Part shown: in pieces, positions 19,274 through 27,283 of the stretch
How positions within the stretch are numbered: position 1 is the stretch's first letter
How the letters are laid out: each line of letters starts with the position of its first letter
Assembly (NCBI RefSeq): GCF_014650175.1
Contig: NZ_BMUL01000001.1
Span: 166,013-230,012, forward strand
DNA from: Streptomyces termitum
Lineage (GTDB): Bacteria > Actinomycetota > Actinomycetes > Streptomycetales > Streptomycetaceae
Direction: 5' to 3'
Length of the DNA stretch: 64,000 nucleotides
The notes under the pieces: model-generated
The model's database searches: none
What the model was told of the DNA's origin: nothing
The model's input: the letters and a program-made list of their open reading frames with translations, nothing else
Made by a program: the position numbers and the translations under genes

Positions 19274-20162
19274 CCGGCCCGCCCCCCGGGCCCCGTCCAC
19301 CCCCGCCCCCCGCGCCCTCCTCGTCCGTGCGCTCGACGCCCCCGGGCCCACGCTCGTGGTGCGGGCCGGGGAGCTGCCGGCGGGGGTGCTCGGCCTCTCC
19401 TCGCAGCTCGCCCGGCTCGGGCTCGGCCCGGGCCGGGGGGCGGCGCCCCGCAAGATCGCGCTGTACGGCCCTGGCGAGGACGGCGGACTGCGCTACCGCT
19501 TCGTGCAGGCGCTGCCGGACGGCCGCTTCGACTTCCGGGCCGGCTGCGGCCACTCGCTGCTCGCCTGCGTCGTCGCCGAGGGCCGCCCCGGGCCCGTCAC
19601 CGTGCGCGCCCTCACCACCGGCGACACCGTGCTGTGCGAGCCGGAGCGGGAGCCGGGGACGTACACCCTGCACTTCCTGCGCGCCCCGGACGCGCCGGGC
19701 ACGCTGCCCACCGGGCGGCCCCGGGACCGGCTGCTCGGCGTGCCCGTCACCCTCGTCCGGTACGGCAACCCGTACGTCTTCGTCGACGTGCGGCGGCTCG
19801 CGCCCGGCCCCGTACGCCCCCAACTCCTGGCGCTGCGCGCCGAGGCCGCCCGGCTGCTCGGGCACCCGCCGCACTCCGCCCTGCCGAAGATCGCCGCCGT
19901 CGAGGCGACCCCCGGCGGGCTGGCGGTCCGCGCGCTGACCGTCGGCGGCTGGCATCCGCGCCTCGCGCTCACCGGGGCCGCCGCGCTCGCCGCCGCCGGG
20001 GCCCTGGACGGCACCGTCGTGCCGCCGGTGCGGCAGCCGGTGCGGACCCCCGGCGGCACCGTCACGGTCCTCGCCGGAGCCGACCGGGTCAGCGTCCGGC
20101 ACAAGCGGGCGGCCGTCCTCGGAAGCCGCCCGCTGCCCTGGCGTGTCCACGCAACGGCGTGA
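19260..20162 (+). CDS. PrpF-like isomerase (diaminopimelate-epimerase fold)
   Basis: A 300-residue protein that looks like a short member of the PrpF (methylaconitate/oxalomesaconate isomerase) family, which share the DAP-epimerase fold. Seen: FRAGCGHSLLACV near residue 95, where the fold's first half carries its catalytic Cys/Ser; VTLVRYGNPYVFVDV, matching the second-half start; and GGWHPRLALTGAAALAAA followed by GTVVPP, matching the PrpF C-terminus. PrpF proteins are about 390 residues, so this is about 90 shorter, mostly at the N-terminus. GTG 19260 overlaps the asnB gene by 14 bases. PhzF is an alternative family; substrate unknown. Confidence 0.65.
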   Translation: MPRPDRPAPRAPSTPAPRALLVRALDAPGPTLVVRAGELPAGVLGLSSQLARLGLGPGRGAAPRKIALYGPGEDGGLRYRFVQALPDGRFDFRAGCGHSLLACVVAEGRPGPVTVRALTTGDTVLCEPEREPGTYTLHFLRAPDAPGTLPTGRPRDRLLGVPVTLVRYGNPYVFVDVRRLAPGPVRPQLLALRAEAARLLGHPPHSALPKIAAVEATPGGLAVRALTVGGWHPRLALTGAAALAAAGALDGTVVPPVRQPVRTPGGTVTVLAGADRVSVRHKRAAVLGSRPLPWRVHATA

Positions 20163-20270
20163 ACGCGCAGCCCTTTTCGCAGGTCCAGGGGGCCCGGCCT
20201 CTGCCACGCTGACGGGGACCGGCCGCTGATTTCGGTATCCGTTCGGTATCCGTGGGGAGAGCAGACGCAC

Positions 20271-21017
20271 ATGAAATTCGAGAACCTGCGTGTCGTCGTG
20301 ACCGGGGCGTCCCGCTACTTCGGCCGCGCGCTCGCCGTCGGATTCGCCCACCTGGGGGCCGAGGTCTACGTGTCGGCCCGGACGGTGGAGGCCGCCGAGC
20401 GGACCCGCGCCGAGGTGATGGGCTCCGCCCGCGACCGCATCCACGCCTTCGGCTGCGACCTCAGCCGGCCCGCCGAGATCCGCGAGTTCGCGGCCCGGGT
20501 GGGCGAACACACCGACCGGGTCGACCTGTTGGTGAACAACGGCGCCCGCTGGCTCGACGGCATGGACCTGGAGTCCGCCAGCGACGCCGAGATCGTCGAG
20601 ACCATCGAGTCCACCGCGGGCGGCACGGTGCTGATGGTGAAGCACTTCCTGCCGCTGCTGCGCGGCTCGCTGCGCCCCGACATCGTCAACATGGTGGCGG
20701 TGCGGGACGCGGGCGGCACCGCCTCGGGCGCGGCCGGCGCCGCCCACGAGGCGTTCTGGGCGGCCAAGAGCGCCCAGGCGGGCTTCGCGGACATCCTGTC
20801 CCGCCGGCTGCGCCCCTCCGGCGTCCGGGTCTTCTCCCTCTTCCCGCCGGACTTCTCCACCTCCGACCCGCGCTTCGCGGAGTGGGACGGCTCCAACCCG
20901 GACGGCCTCGCGCCCGACGAGAAGCTGACCACCCAGGCCCTCTTCGAGTGCATCGTCTACGCCGTCGAGCAGCCCCGCGACTGCTTCATCCGCTCCTTCC
21001 ACTTCGAGCCCCGCTGA
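20271..21017 (+). CDS. SDR-family protein lacking the catalytic Tyr
   Basis: A 248-residue short-chain dehydrogenase/reductase fold. The NAD(P) site is intact (VVVTGASRYFGRALA near residue 7) and the structural NNG motif is present (LVNNGARW). The active site is not: the usual Ser is replaced in NMVAVRDAGG, and where YxxxK is expected the sequence reads FWAAK, so Tyr has become Phe while Lys remains. It may bind a nucleotide cofactor without normal redox chemistry, or use other residues. ATG 20271 follows GGGGAGAG. It lies 108 bases after the PrpF-like gene and 35 before the MetRS-like gene, on the same strand. Confidence 0.85.
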   Translation: MKFENLRVVVTGASRYFGRALAVGFAHLGAEVYVSARTVEAAERTRAEVMGSARDRIHAFGCDLSRPAEIREFAARVGEHTDRVDLLVNNGARWLDGMDLESASDAEIVETIESTAGGTVLMVKHFLPLLRGSLRPDIVNMVAVRDAGGTASGAAGAAHEAFWAAKSAQAGFADILSRRLRPSGVRVFSLFPPDFSTSDPRFAEWDGSNPDGLAPDEKLTTQALFECIVYAVEQPRDCFIRSFHFEPR

Positions 21018-21052
21018 ATCTCCACCTTCGTGCCGACGCTCAGGAGGCTTCC

Positions 21053-22618
21053 GTGAGCACCCCCGTCTGGATCACCGCGACCCCGCCCGCCACCCACGGC
21101 GAACTGCACATCGGCCACCTCGCGGGGCCGTACGTGGCCGCCGACGTCCTGACCCGGTTCCTGCGGGCCGAGGGCGAACCCGTCCGGTTCACCACCGGCA
21201 CCGCCGACCACGCCAGCTCCGTCGAGGTCCGGGCGCTGCGCCTGGGCCGCAAGCCGGAGGAGGTCGCGGAGGGGTACCGGGCCGCGATCACCGCCGACTG
21301 GCTGCGCTCCGGCGTCGAGTTCGACCACATCGTCCGGCCCCGCCGCGACAAGGGGTACGGCCGCTGGGTGCAGGACCTCTTCGCGAAGCTGTACGCGGAG
21401 GGCGTCATCGCCCCGCGCACCCGCCTCCTGCCGTACTGCGAGCCGTGCGAGCGCTGGCTGCACGGGGCGCACGCCACCGGCTCCTGCCCGCACTGCGGCG
21501 CCGCGAGCGACGGCGGCATGTGCCACGAGTGCGCCCGGCCCAACGACGGCGGCGACCTGATCGGAGCGCGCTGCGCGCTCTGCGGCACCCCGGCGGTGGC
21601 CCGCCGCTGCCGCCGGCTCTACATCCCCCTGGAGCCCTTCCGGGACACGCTCGCCGACTACTGGGCGGCGGCCGGGCTGCCGCCGCGGCTCGCCGCGCTG
21701 TGCGAGTCGCTGGTGGAGGACGGGCTGCCGGACATCGCGGTCGGCCACCCGGCCGAGTGGGGGCTCCAGGTGCCGGTGGAGGGCTTCCCCGAGCACCGGA
21801 TCGACGGCTGCTTCGAGGCCGCCGCGATGCACCTGTTCGGCTACGACCCGAAGGGCCCGCTGCCGGCCCGCGCCATCCACTTCTGCGGCTTCGGCCACTC
21901 CTTCTGCCACGCGGTGCTGCTGCCGGTGCTGCTGCTCGCGCAGGACGTGAAGCTGCCGCAGGACTTCAACGTCAACGAGTCGTTCGTGATCGAGGAGGGG
22001 GTGCGCGGCGGGAACGTGTGGGCGCTGGACCTGCTCACCGAGTACGGCTCCGACACCCTGCGCCGGCACGTCCTCCAGGCCCGTCCGCTGGGCCGCCGCA
22101 CGGTCTTCCGGCGCGACCGGCTGGCCGCCGCCCGCCGCGAGCTGGACGAGAACTGGAACAGCTGGCTGTCCCGGCTCTTCGCGGCGGTCCGCGAGGAGTG
22201 CGACGGGCTCGCCCCGCAGGCGCTGCCCGGCGGCACCGGCTGGGAGGTGCTGGAGCGGCGGCTGCACCGGGCCGTGGACGACCTGCGCGAGGCGTACGGC
22301 GCGGACGCCTTCGACCCGCGCCGGGCGGTGGCCGTCCTCGACGAGATGGTGCGCTCGGCGGCCGACTTCGGCTACGTCAACGCCCATGAGCGGTGCCGCC
22401 CCACCACGGCCTGCCGTCATCTGCCCGCGCTGGCTGCGCAGTTGGCGGTGGCGTCGGCGCTGACCGCGTGGGCGCGGCCGGTGATGCCGGAGGGTGCGGA
22501 CCGGCTGGCGGCGGCGCTGAGGGTGGAGACCGGACGGCCGGTGGACTGGCACGCGCTGATCCCGCCGCTGCCGGGGACCCGGCTGGCACCGCCCTCGGGG
22601 CCGGTCTTCGGCTTCTGA
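21053..22618 (+). CDS. Methionyl-tRNA-synthetase-like protein with degenerate KMSKS
   Basis: A 521-residue class I aminoacyl-tRNA-synthetase homologue closest to MetRS. Seen: the HIGH motif in HGELHIGHLAGPY near residue 20; a zinc-knuckle insert with four CxxC pairs (CEPC, CPHC, CHEC, CALC) at about 130-185; the Rossmann second half; and a C-terminal helical domain like the MetRS anticodon-binding domain, with PVMPEGADRL. Where KMSKS is expected, after FNVNE, the sequence reads SFVIEE, with no Lys or Ser-Lys. A normal tRNA-charging role is therefore doubtful. GTG 21053 follows a perfect AGGAGG at 21042-21047. MetRS-like domains are known in N-N bond-forming enzymes (Spb40 type), but no cupin partner is fused here. 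Confidence 0.88.
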   Translation: MSTPVWITATPPATHGELHIGHLAGPYVAADVLTRFLRAEGEPVRFTTGTADHASSVEVRALRLGRKPEEVAEGYRAAITADWLRSGVEFDHIVRPRRDKGYGRWVQDLFAKLYAEGVIAPRTRLLPYCEPCERWLHGAHATGSCPHCGAASDGGMCHECARPNDGGDLIGARCALCGTPAVARRCRRLYIPLEPFRDTLADYWAAAGLPPRLAALCESLVEDGLPDIAVGHPAEWGLQVPVEGFPEHRIDGCFEAAAMHLFGYDPKGPLPARAIHFCGFGHSFCHAVLLPVLLLAQDVKLPQDFNVNESFVIEEGVRGGNVWALDLLTEYGSDTLRRHVLQARPLGRRTVFRRDRLAAARRELDENWNSWLSRLFAAVREECDGLAPQALPGGTGWEVLERRLHRAVDDLREAYGADAFDPRRAVAVLDEMVRSAADFGYVNAHERCRPTTACRHLPALAAQLAVASALTAWARPVMPEGADRLAAALRVETGRPVDWHALIPPLPGTRLAPPSGPVFGF

Positions 22619-22666
22619 GCCGCCGATTCCCGGCCATCAGCTTCTAAGCCACTAAGAAGACGACTA

Positions 22667-22706
22667 GACGGACGGACGGACGACCGGACGGACGACCGGA
22701 CGGAGG
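22667..22706 (+). repeat. Short GACGGACG/ACCGGACGG tandem repeats
   Basis: About 40 bases made of alternating GACGGACG and GACCGGACG units between the MetRS-like gene and a terminator hairpin. Low-complexity; probably not coding. Confidence 0.7.
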
Positions 22707-22728
22707 GGTCCGGCCTCCGGGCCGGACC
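22707..22728 (+). terminator. Hairpin with UCCG tetraloop after the MetRS-like gene
   Basis: GGTCCGGCC (22707-22715) pairs perfectly with GGCCGGACC (22720-22728) around a 4-base TCCG loop, a very stable loop type. It lies ~90 bases after the MetRS-like stop and ~90 before the glycosyltransferase start, so it probably ends the asnB-led transcript. Confidence 0.6.
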
Positions 22729-22818
22729 GGAGAGAACAGCGCGCCCCCATCCCCCTGCCGCGCGAACCCGGCGCGACCCGCGCGGGGACACGCGGCCCCC
22801 CACCCACAGGAGCCCCCC

Positions 22819-24162
22819 GTGTCCCTGCGCGTCGCCATGCTCAGCGTCCACACCTCCCCGCTCCACCAGCCCGGCACCGGGGACGCCGGCGGCATGAACG
22901 TCTACATGGTCGAACTCTCCCGGGCGCTGGCCGAACAGGGCGTCGAGGTCGACCTGTTCACCCGCCACCAGGACGTCGGCGAGCCCCGCCTCACCGACCT
23001 CGCGCCCGGCGTGCGGGTCCGCCAGGTGGCGGCGGGTCCGCGCCGCCCGGTGGCCAAGGAGGAGGTGGCGGACCTCGTCCTGCCCTTCGCGCTCGGCCTC
23101 TTCCGCCAGGAGCGGGCGTACGACCTCGTCCACTCGCACTACTGGCTCTCCGGGCAGGCCGGGCGGATCGCCGCCTTCGGCTGGAACACCCCGCTGGTGC
23201 ACACCGCGCACACCCTGGCCCTGGTGAAGAACGCCCACCTGGCCGAGGGCGACACCCCCGAACCGGCCGCCCGGATCGACGGCGAGCGGCGGCTCGCGGC
23301 CGAGGCGGACCGGCTGATCGCCAACACGGCGGACGAGGCCGAGGCGCTGCGCGGGCTGTACGGGGCGGACGCGGCCCGCACCCAGGTGGTGCGGCCCGGG
23401 GTGGATCTGCGGACCTTCGCGCCCGGTCCCGGCCGGGACGCGGGGCGGGCGGCGGCCCGGGCCCGGCTCGGCCTGCCCGCCGACGCCTTCGTGCCGCTCT
23501 ACGCGGGCCGCATCCAGCCGCTGAAGGGCCCGGACGTGCTGGTCCGGGCGGTGGCCGAACTGCTGCGGATGGCGCCGTGGCTGCGCGGCCGGCTCCTGGT
23601 GCCGGTGATCGGCGGGCACTCGGGCGCGGGGGAGCGGGGCACGGTGGGGCGGCTGGCGGCGGAGCTGGGCGTCACGGACGTGCTGCTGCCCTGTCCGCCG
23701 GTGCGGCAGGAGCGGCTCGCGGAGTGGTTCCGGGCGGCGGACGTGGTGGTGGTGCCCTCGCGCAGCGAGTCCTTCGGCCTGGTGGCGGCGGAGGCGCAGG
23801 CGTGCGGCACGCCGGTGCTGGCCTCGGCGGTGGGCGGGCTGCCGACGGCCGTGTGGGACGGGGTGACGGGGCTGCTGGTGCGGGGGCACGACCCGGTGGA
23901 GTACGCCCGCCGGCTGCTGTGGCTGGCGGTGCGGCCGGAGGCGCGGGAGACGATGGGGGCGGCGGCGGTCGGGCACGCCCGGGGGATGAGCTGGCGGACC
24001 TCCGCCGCGCGGACGATCGACGTCTACGAGGACGCGCTGGCGGTGCGCGAGCGGGCCGGGCTGCGGCGCGGACCGGGACGGGTGGGGCAAGGGCGGCGGC
24101 ACGCCCCTGCCCCGGCGGCCCCTCTCTCCTGGAGGAACGAGAAGGCCGTAGCACGAGTCTAG
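22819..24162 (+). CDS. MshA-like GT4 glycosyltransferase
   Basis: A 447-residue GT-B glycosyltransferase very like MshA, which joins UDP-GlcNAc to inositol-3-phosphate in the first step of mycothiol synthesis. The family start MLSVHTSPLHQPGTGDAGG is complete, then HSHYWLSGQ, HTAHTLALVKNAHLA, AGRIQPLKGPDVL and the C-terminal SRSESFGLVAAEAQACGTP (EX7E-type donor site). GTG 22819 follows AGGAGCC. The last ~50 residues are basic and low in complexity. It could be the housekeeping mshA or a paralogue; without the genome this cannot be decided. Nearby PIG-L and class I synthetase-like genes mirror the MshA/MshB/MshC trio. Confidence 0.88.
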   Translation: MSLRVAMLSVHTSPLHQPGTGDAGGMNVYMVELSRALAEQGVEVDLFTRHQDVGEPRLTDLAPGVRVRQVAAGPRRPVAKEEVADLVLPFALGLFRQERAYDLVHSHYWLSGQAGRIAAFGWNTPLVHTAHTLALVKNAHLAEGDTPEPAARIDGERRLAAEADRLIANTADEAEALRGLYGADAARTQVVRPGVDLRTFAPGPGRDAGRAAARARLGLPADAFVPLYAGRIQPLKGPDVLVRAVAELLRMAPWLRGRLLVPVIGGHSGAGERGTVGRLAAELGVTDVLLPCPPVRQERLAEWFRAADVVVVPSRSESFGLVAAEAQACGTPVLASAVGGLPTAVWDGVTGLLVRGHDPVEYARRLLWLAVRPEARETMGAAAVGHARGMSWRTSAARTIDVYEDALAVRERAGLRRGPGRVGQGRRHAPAPAAPLSWRNEKAVARV

Positions 24163-24169
24163 CATCTCT

Positions 24170-24184
24170 TTTGGTTCGACCAAA
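24170..24184. promoter_or_regulatory. A/T-rich palindrome TTTGGT-TCG-ACCAAA
   Basis: A perfect 6-bp inverted repeat with a 3-base spacer just after the glycosyltransferase stop and ~200 bases before the small secreted protein. The low GC argues for an operator rather than a terminator, but neither is proven. Confidence 0.45.
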
Positions 24185-24267
24185 GGTTAGGCGGGCTCCG
24201 GATGTGTGAATTCCGTTCAGGTGGCGGCGCATTGACGCACACACGCCATGGCGGATCCACGCATCGA

Positions 24268-24308
24268 GAATCCCTGGATTCACCCGGGAGCGGCCGACAG
24301 AATAGAGA
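24268..24308 (+). promoter_or_regulatory. Putative promoter with inverted repeat, small secreted protein gene
   Basis: GAATCC-CT-GGATTC (24268-24281) is a perfect inverted repeat that overlaps a possible -35 box TTCACC (24279-24284); TAGAGA (24303-24308) follows after 18 bases. This would place transcription start about 70 bases before ATG 24383. The palindrome is a natural binding site candidate for one of the two adjacent LuxR-type regulators (inference). Confidence 0.4.
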
Positions 24309-24382
24309 TGTCTTCAGGGGGAACCCGGCGGCACGGGCCCCGAAGACGGAAATTCGAAGGTCAACTCCTGGAGGAAATAGTC

Positions 24383-24631
24383 ATGAACGCCCGCCAGAAC
24401 AACGGACTTCGTACCGCCGCCCGCCAGTTCGGCCTCGCGCTGGCCGCCTGTCTCGCCGTCGCCGGCGGCGCGGCCCTGGCCGTCGCCCCCGAGGCGTCCT
24501 CGGCCCCCCGCCCCGTCGTGGCCGGTCCCGCCGAGGACCCGGCCCCCACGCCCACGCCGACCTCGACCAACGGCAACGGCTGGAACGGCCCCTCCCCGGC
24601 CCCCGCGCCCGCCCTGGCCGCCGGCCAGTAG
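24383..24631 (+). CDS. Small secreted Pro/Thr-rich protein
   Basis: An 82-residue protein with an N-terminal signal peptide: basic start (NARQNNGLRTAARQ), hydrophobic core (FGLALAACLAVAGGAALAV) and an Ala-rich cleavage region near residue 40. The mature ~40 residues are low in complexity (TPTPTPTSTNGNGWNG, then Pro/Ala). No lipobox, and the only Cys is in the signal core. Start ATG 24383 has a good GGAGGAA box at 24370-24376. A strong terminator follows 22 bases after the stop, so it is monocistronic. Function is unknown; a small processed peptide next to regulators could be a signal, but nothing proves it. Confidence 0.75.
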   Translation: MNARQNNGLRTAARQFGLALAACLAVAGGAALAVAPEASSAPRPVVAGPAEDPAPTPTPTSTNGNGWNGPSPAPAPALAAGQ

Positions 24632-24653
24632 CCCACCGCCCGCACCACCGTCG

Positions 24654-24696
24654 CAGGCCCGCGGGGGAACACCCCCGTGAAGCCCCCGCGGGCCTG
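24654..24696 (+). terminator. Strong terminator hairpin
   Basis: Two perfectly complementary 14-base arms (24654-24667 and 24683-24696), CAGGCCCGCGGGGG and its complement, around a 15-base loop, 22 bases after the small secreted protein gene. No U-tract. It also faces the end of the convergent regulator gene at 24931. The remaining ~230 bases up to there show no gene. Confidence 0.75.
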
Positions 24697-24930
24697 TGGA
24701 AACACCCGGGAAACGACGGCGCGAACACCGGCCGGAACGCCCGGGAGAAAGACGCCGGAACACCGGCGAAATCCTGCCGCGAGAGGCCCCGTGATTCCCC
24801 ACCGGAATCCCGGGGTTTCTTGCGTGCGCATTCGGGGCGCCCCATCCCCCGTCCTTTTCCTTTGGTATATGCCCGGAGCCGGGGCGGACCGCTCCCCCGC
24901 CCCCGGCACCGCACCGGGGCGTCCCGTCCC

Positions 24931-26013
24931 TCAGTCCAGCCAGCCCAGCCGGACCGCCCGCACGCCCGCCTCGAAGCGGCTCTGCGCGCCCAGCTCCTGC
25001 ATCAGCTCCGAGAGCATCCGGCTCACCGTGCGCAGCGAGACGCCCAGCGTCCGCGCGATCTTCTCGTCCTTCATCCCGCCGGCCAGCATCCGCAGCGCGG
25101 CGCGCTGCTGCTCCGACAGGCCGTCCCCGCCCCGGTCGGCGCCCACGTCGTGCCCGAACGGGGCGGCCATGTGCCAGCAGTGCTCGTACAGCCCCAGGTA
25201 GGACCCCACCAGGGCCGGGCCGCGCACCAGGATCGCGCCCTCGGCGGCGTTCTCCGGGCGGATCGGCACCATGGCGAACTGCCGGTCCGCGATGATCATC
25301 GTCATGGGCACCAGCGGCGACAACCGCACCTCCACGCCCACCTCCAGACGGCGCGTCAGCATCTCCGCCACCTCCGGGTGGCTCGCCGCGTGCTGGCTGT
25401 AGATGGCGCGGACCCGCACCCCGTTCTCGATCTGCCGCCGGTCCCGGCTCAGCACTCGCTCGGCGACCTCCTGCACCAGCGAGGTCGGGTGCATGGAGAC
25501 CAGGTCGGACTGGATGACGTCGGTGATGTCCTCCAGGACCTGCTGGATCCGCCGGTAGTCGGTCAGCTGCTCCACGTCGATCTCGGGCCGCAGCGAGGCC
25601 GACCGGAGCACCGTCCCGGCCAGCGTCTCCAGCGTGCTGTACGCCTGGTCGGCCTCGGCCAGGTGCTCGCGCAGGCGCTCCCGCTCGCGCTCCAGGAGCC
25701 GCAGCAGGGCGATCTCCGGGTCGATGGCGGCGACCGTGTCCAGGTCCGGCCGCCAGGCGCCGGTGCGCAGTTCCTCGCGCTCGGCGTGGGTCGCGGTGGT
25801 CGGGGCGACCAGCCCCAGGGAGAGCAGTTCGTCACGACATCGCTCGTACTCCTCGCCGGTCAGGCCCAGTTCGGCCGCGACCTCGGCGAGGCTCGACACC
25901 CCCCGGCGGCGTAATTCGCGGTAGACGGGGACGAGCCGGCCGCCCGGCAGCCCCGCGAACGCCTCCGGCCCGTCGCCGGTCGTACCGTCCGTGGCGTCGT
26001 CGGTCGCGGCCAT
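24931..26013 (-). CDS. LuxR-type regulator with N-terminal winged helix and TrmB-like domain (copy 1)
   Basis: A 360-residue transcription factor. N-terminal winged-helix region (SLAEVAAELGLTGEEYERCRDELLSLGLV), a heptad-rich helix (about 95-125), a central phospholipase-D/TrmB-like sensing region (VRVRAIYSQHAASHPEVAEML), and a C-terminal LuxR/FixJ-type HTH (KDEKIARTLGVSLRTVSRMLSELMQELGA). The HTH is preceded by LSEQQRAALRMLAGG as in response regulators, but there is no receiver domain. ATG 26013 follows GGGGGAGA. It is a clear paralogue of the next gene upstream, with the same domain order, and lies about 100 bases behind it on the same strand. Confidence 0.85.
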   Translation of the reverse strand: MAATDDATDGTTGDGPEAFAGLPGGRLVPVYRELRRRGVSSLAEVAAELGLTGEEYERCRDELLSLGLVAPTTATHAEREELRTGAWRPDLDTVAAIDPEIALLRLLERERERLREHLAEADQAYSTLETLAGTVLRSASLRPEIDVEQLTDYRRIQQVLEDITDVIQSDLVSMHPTSLVQEVAERVLSRDRRQIENGVRVRAIYSQHAASHPEVAEMLTRRLEVGVEVRLSPLVPMTMIIADRQFAMVPIRPENAAEGAILVRGPALVGSYLGLYEHCWHMAAPFGHDVGADRGGDGLSEQQRAALRMLAGGMKDEKIARTLGVSLRTVSRMLSELMQELGAQSRFEAGVRAVRLGWLD

Positions 26014-26111
26014 GGCGCGTCTCCCCCTCGTCGTCGTGGACCCACCCTGCGGAATCGCCAGACTACGTGCCGCGTCCGCCCCGGCCCGTCCTCCCGTCCC
26101 CGCCGCCGTGG

Positions 26112-27137
26112 TCAGGCGGGCGGCTCGTACGGCTCCCCGTCGAGGAGGCCGAGGCGGGCGGCCCGGACACCCGCCTCGAAGCGGCTGGCGGCGTCGAGTT
26201 CCTGCATGAGTTCGGAGATGAGCCGGCTGACCGTGCGCAGCGAGACGCCCAGGTTGCGGGCCACCTGCTCGTCCTTGATGCCGGAGGCGAGCATCCGCAG
26301 CGCGGCCCGCTGCTGCTCGGACAGGCCGTCGCCGCCGTGCTCGCCCGGCTCCTCGCGGCCGTACGGGGTGGCGGCGTGCCAGCAGTAGTCGTAGAGGGCC
26401 CGGTAGGAGCGGACCAGACCGGGGCCGCGGGCCAGGATGGCGGCCGACTCCGGGTCGTGCGGATCGGTCGGCAGCAGCGCGAAGTTCTCGTCGGCGAGGA
26501 CCATGTTCATGGGGACGACGGCGGAGAGCCGCACCTCGACGCCGAGCGCGGTCCGCTCGGCCAGGTGCTGGGCCATCTCCGGGACCTGGCCCACCCGGTG
26601 GCTGTACATGGCCTGGACGCGGACCCCGCGGGCGGTCCGCTCGCGGTCCCGGTCCAGTTCGAGGCACATCTCGTCGCGCCGCACCGAACCGGTCAGCATC
26701 GAGTGGACCGAGGCGCGGACGGTCTCCGTCAGCTCGGCGAGCTCGCGGCGGATCCGGGCCGGGTCCTCGACGATCTCCACCTCGACCTCGGAGCCGGGCT
26801 CGGTCCCGCTCCGCAGGAAGGGGCCGGCCAGCGTCTCCAGGGTGGTGTGCGCGCGGCTGGTCTCGGCCAGCCGGTGCTCCAGCCGCTCCCGCTCGTGCTG
26901 GAGCAGCCGCAGCAGGGCGGTGTCGGGCGGGACCACGACCGGGGCGGTGCCGGCGGCGGGCGGTTCGATCAGCCCGAGCGCGGCCAGCTCCGCGCGGCAC
27001 TGCTCGCGCTCGGCCGCGGTGAGGTTCAGTCTGCGGGCCGCGTCGTCGAAGCCCTCGCCGGGTGCGTCGCGCAGCTCCTGGTAGAGCGTCAGGGCCTGTT
27101 CGCTTCCCGTGCGCGCTCCGGCGGCGTTCTTGGACAC
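26112..27137 (-). CDS. LuxR-type regulator with N-terminal winged helix and TrmB-like domain (copy 2)
   Basis: A 341-residue paralogue of the neighbouring regulator with the same plan: N-terminal winged helix (AARRLNLTAAEREQCRAELAALGLI), central TrmB-like part (VRVQAMYSHRVGQVPEMAQHL) and C-terminal HTH (KDEQVARNLGVSLRTVSRLISELMQELDA). The HTH recognition helix VSLRTVSR is identical in both copies, so they may bind related sites, while the sensing regions differ more. GTG 27137 is chosen because GAGGGGAG lies 11 bases before it; an in-frame ATG further up at 27200 lacks a ribosome site. The pair looks like a tandem duplication. Confidence 0.83.
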   Translation of the reverse strand: MSKNAAGARTGSEQALTLYQELRDAPGEGFDDAARRLNLTAAEREQCRAELAALGLIEPPAAGTAPVVVPPDTALLRLLQHERERLEHRLAETSRAHTTLETLAGPFLRSGTEPGSEVEVEIVEDPARIRRELAELTETVRASVHSMLTGSVRRDEMCLELDRDRERTARGVRVQAMYSHRVGQVPEMAQHLAERTALGVEVRLSAVVPMNMVLADENFALLPTDPHDPESAAILARGPGLVRSYRALYDYCWHAATPYGREEPGEHGGDGLSEQQRAALRMLASGIKDEQVARNLGVSLRTVSRLISELMQELDAASRFEAGVRAARLGLLDGEPYEPPA

Positions 27138-27283
27138 GACGCAGCTGACTCCCCTCGGATCGCGCGGATCCCGTTGAAACGCCCCGCTAGACCCTGCCAC
27201 AGATTCGAACGCGCCGCACGGCCTTGAGAGTTCCCGCCATCGTCCGGGACGTTCACCCGCGCCGTACGGGCCGCTTCAAGCGG

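Noticed and set aside
22667..22706. Short regular repeats considered as a CRISPR-like array
   Set aside because: Units are 8-9 bases with no spacers and no cas genes nearby.
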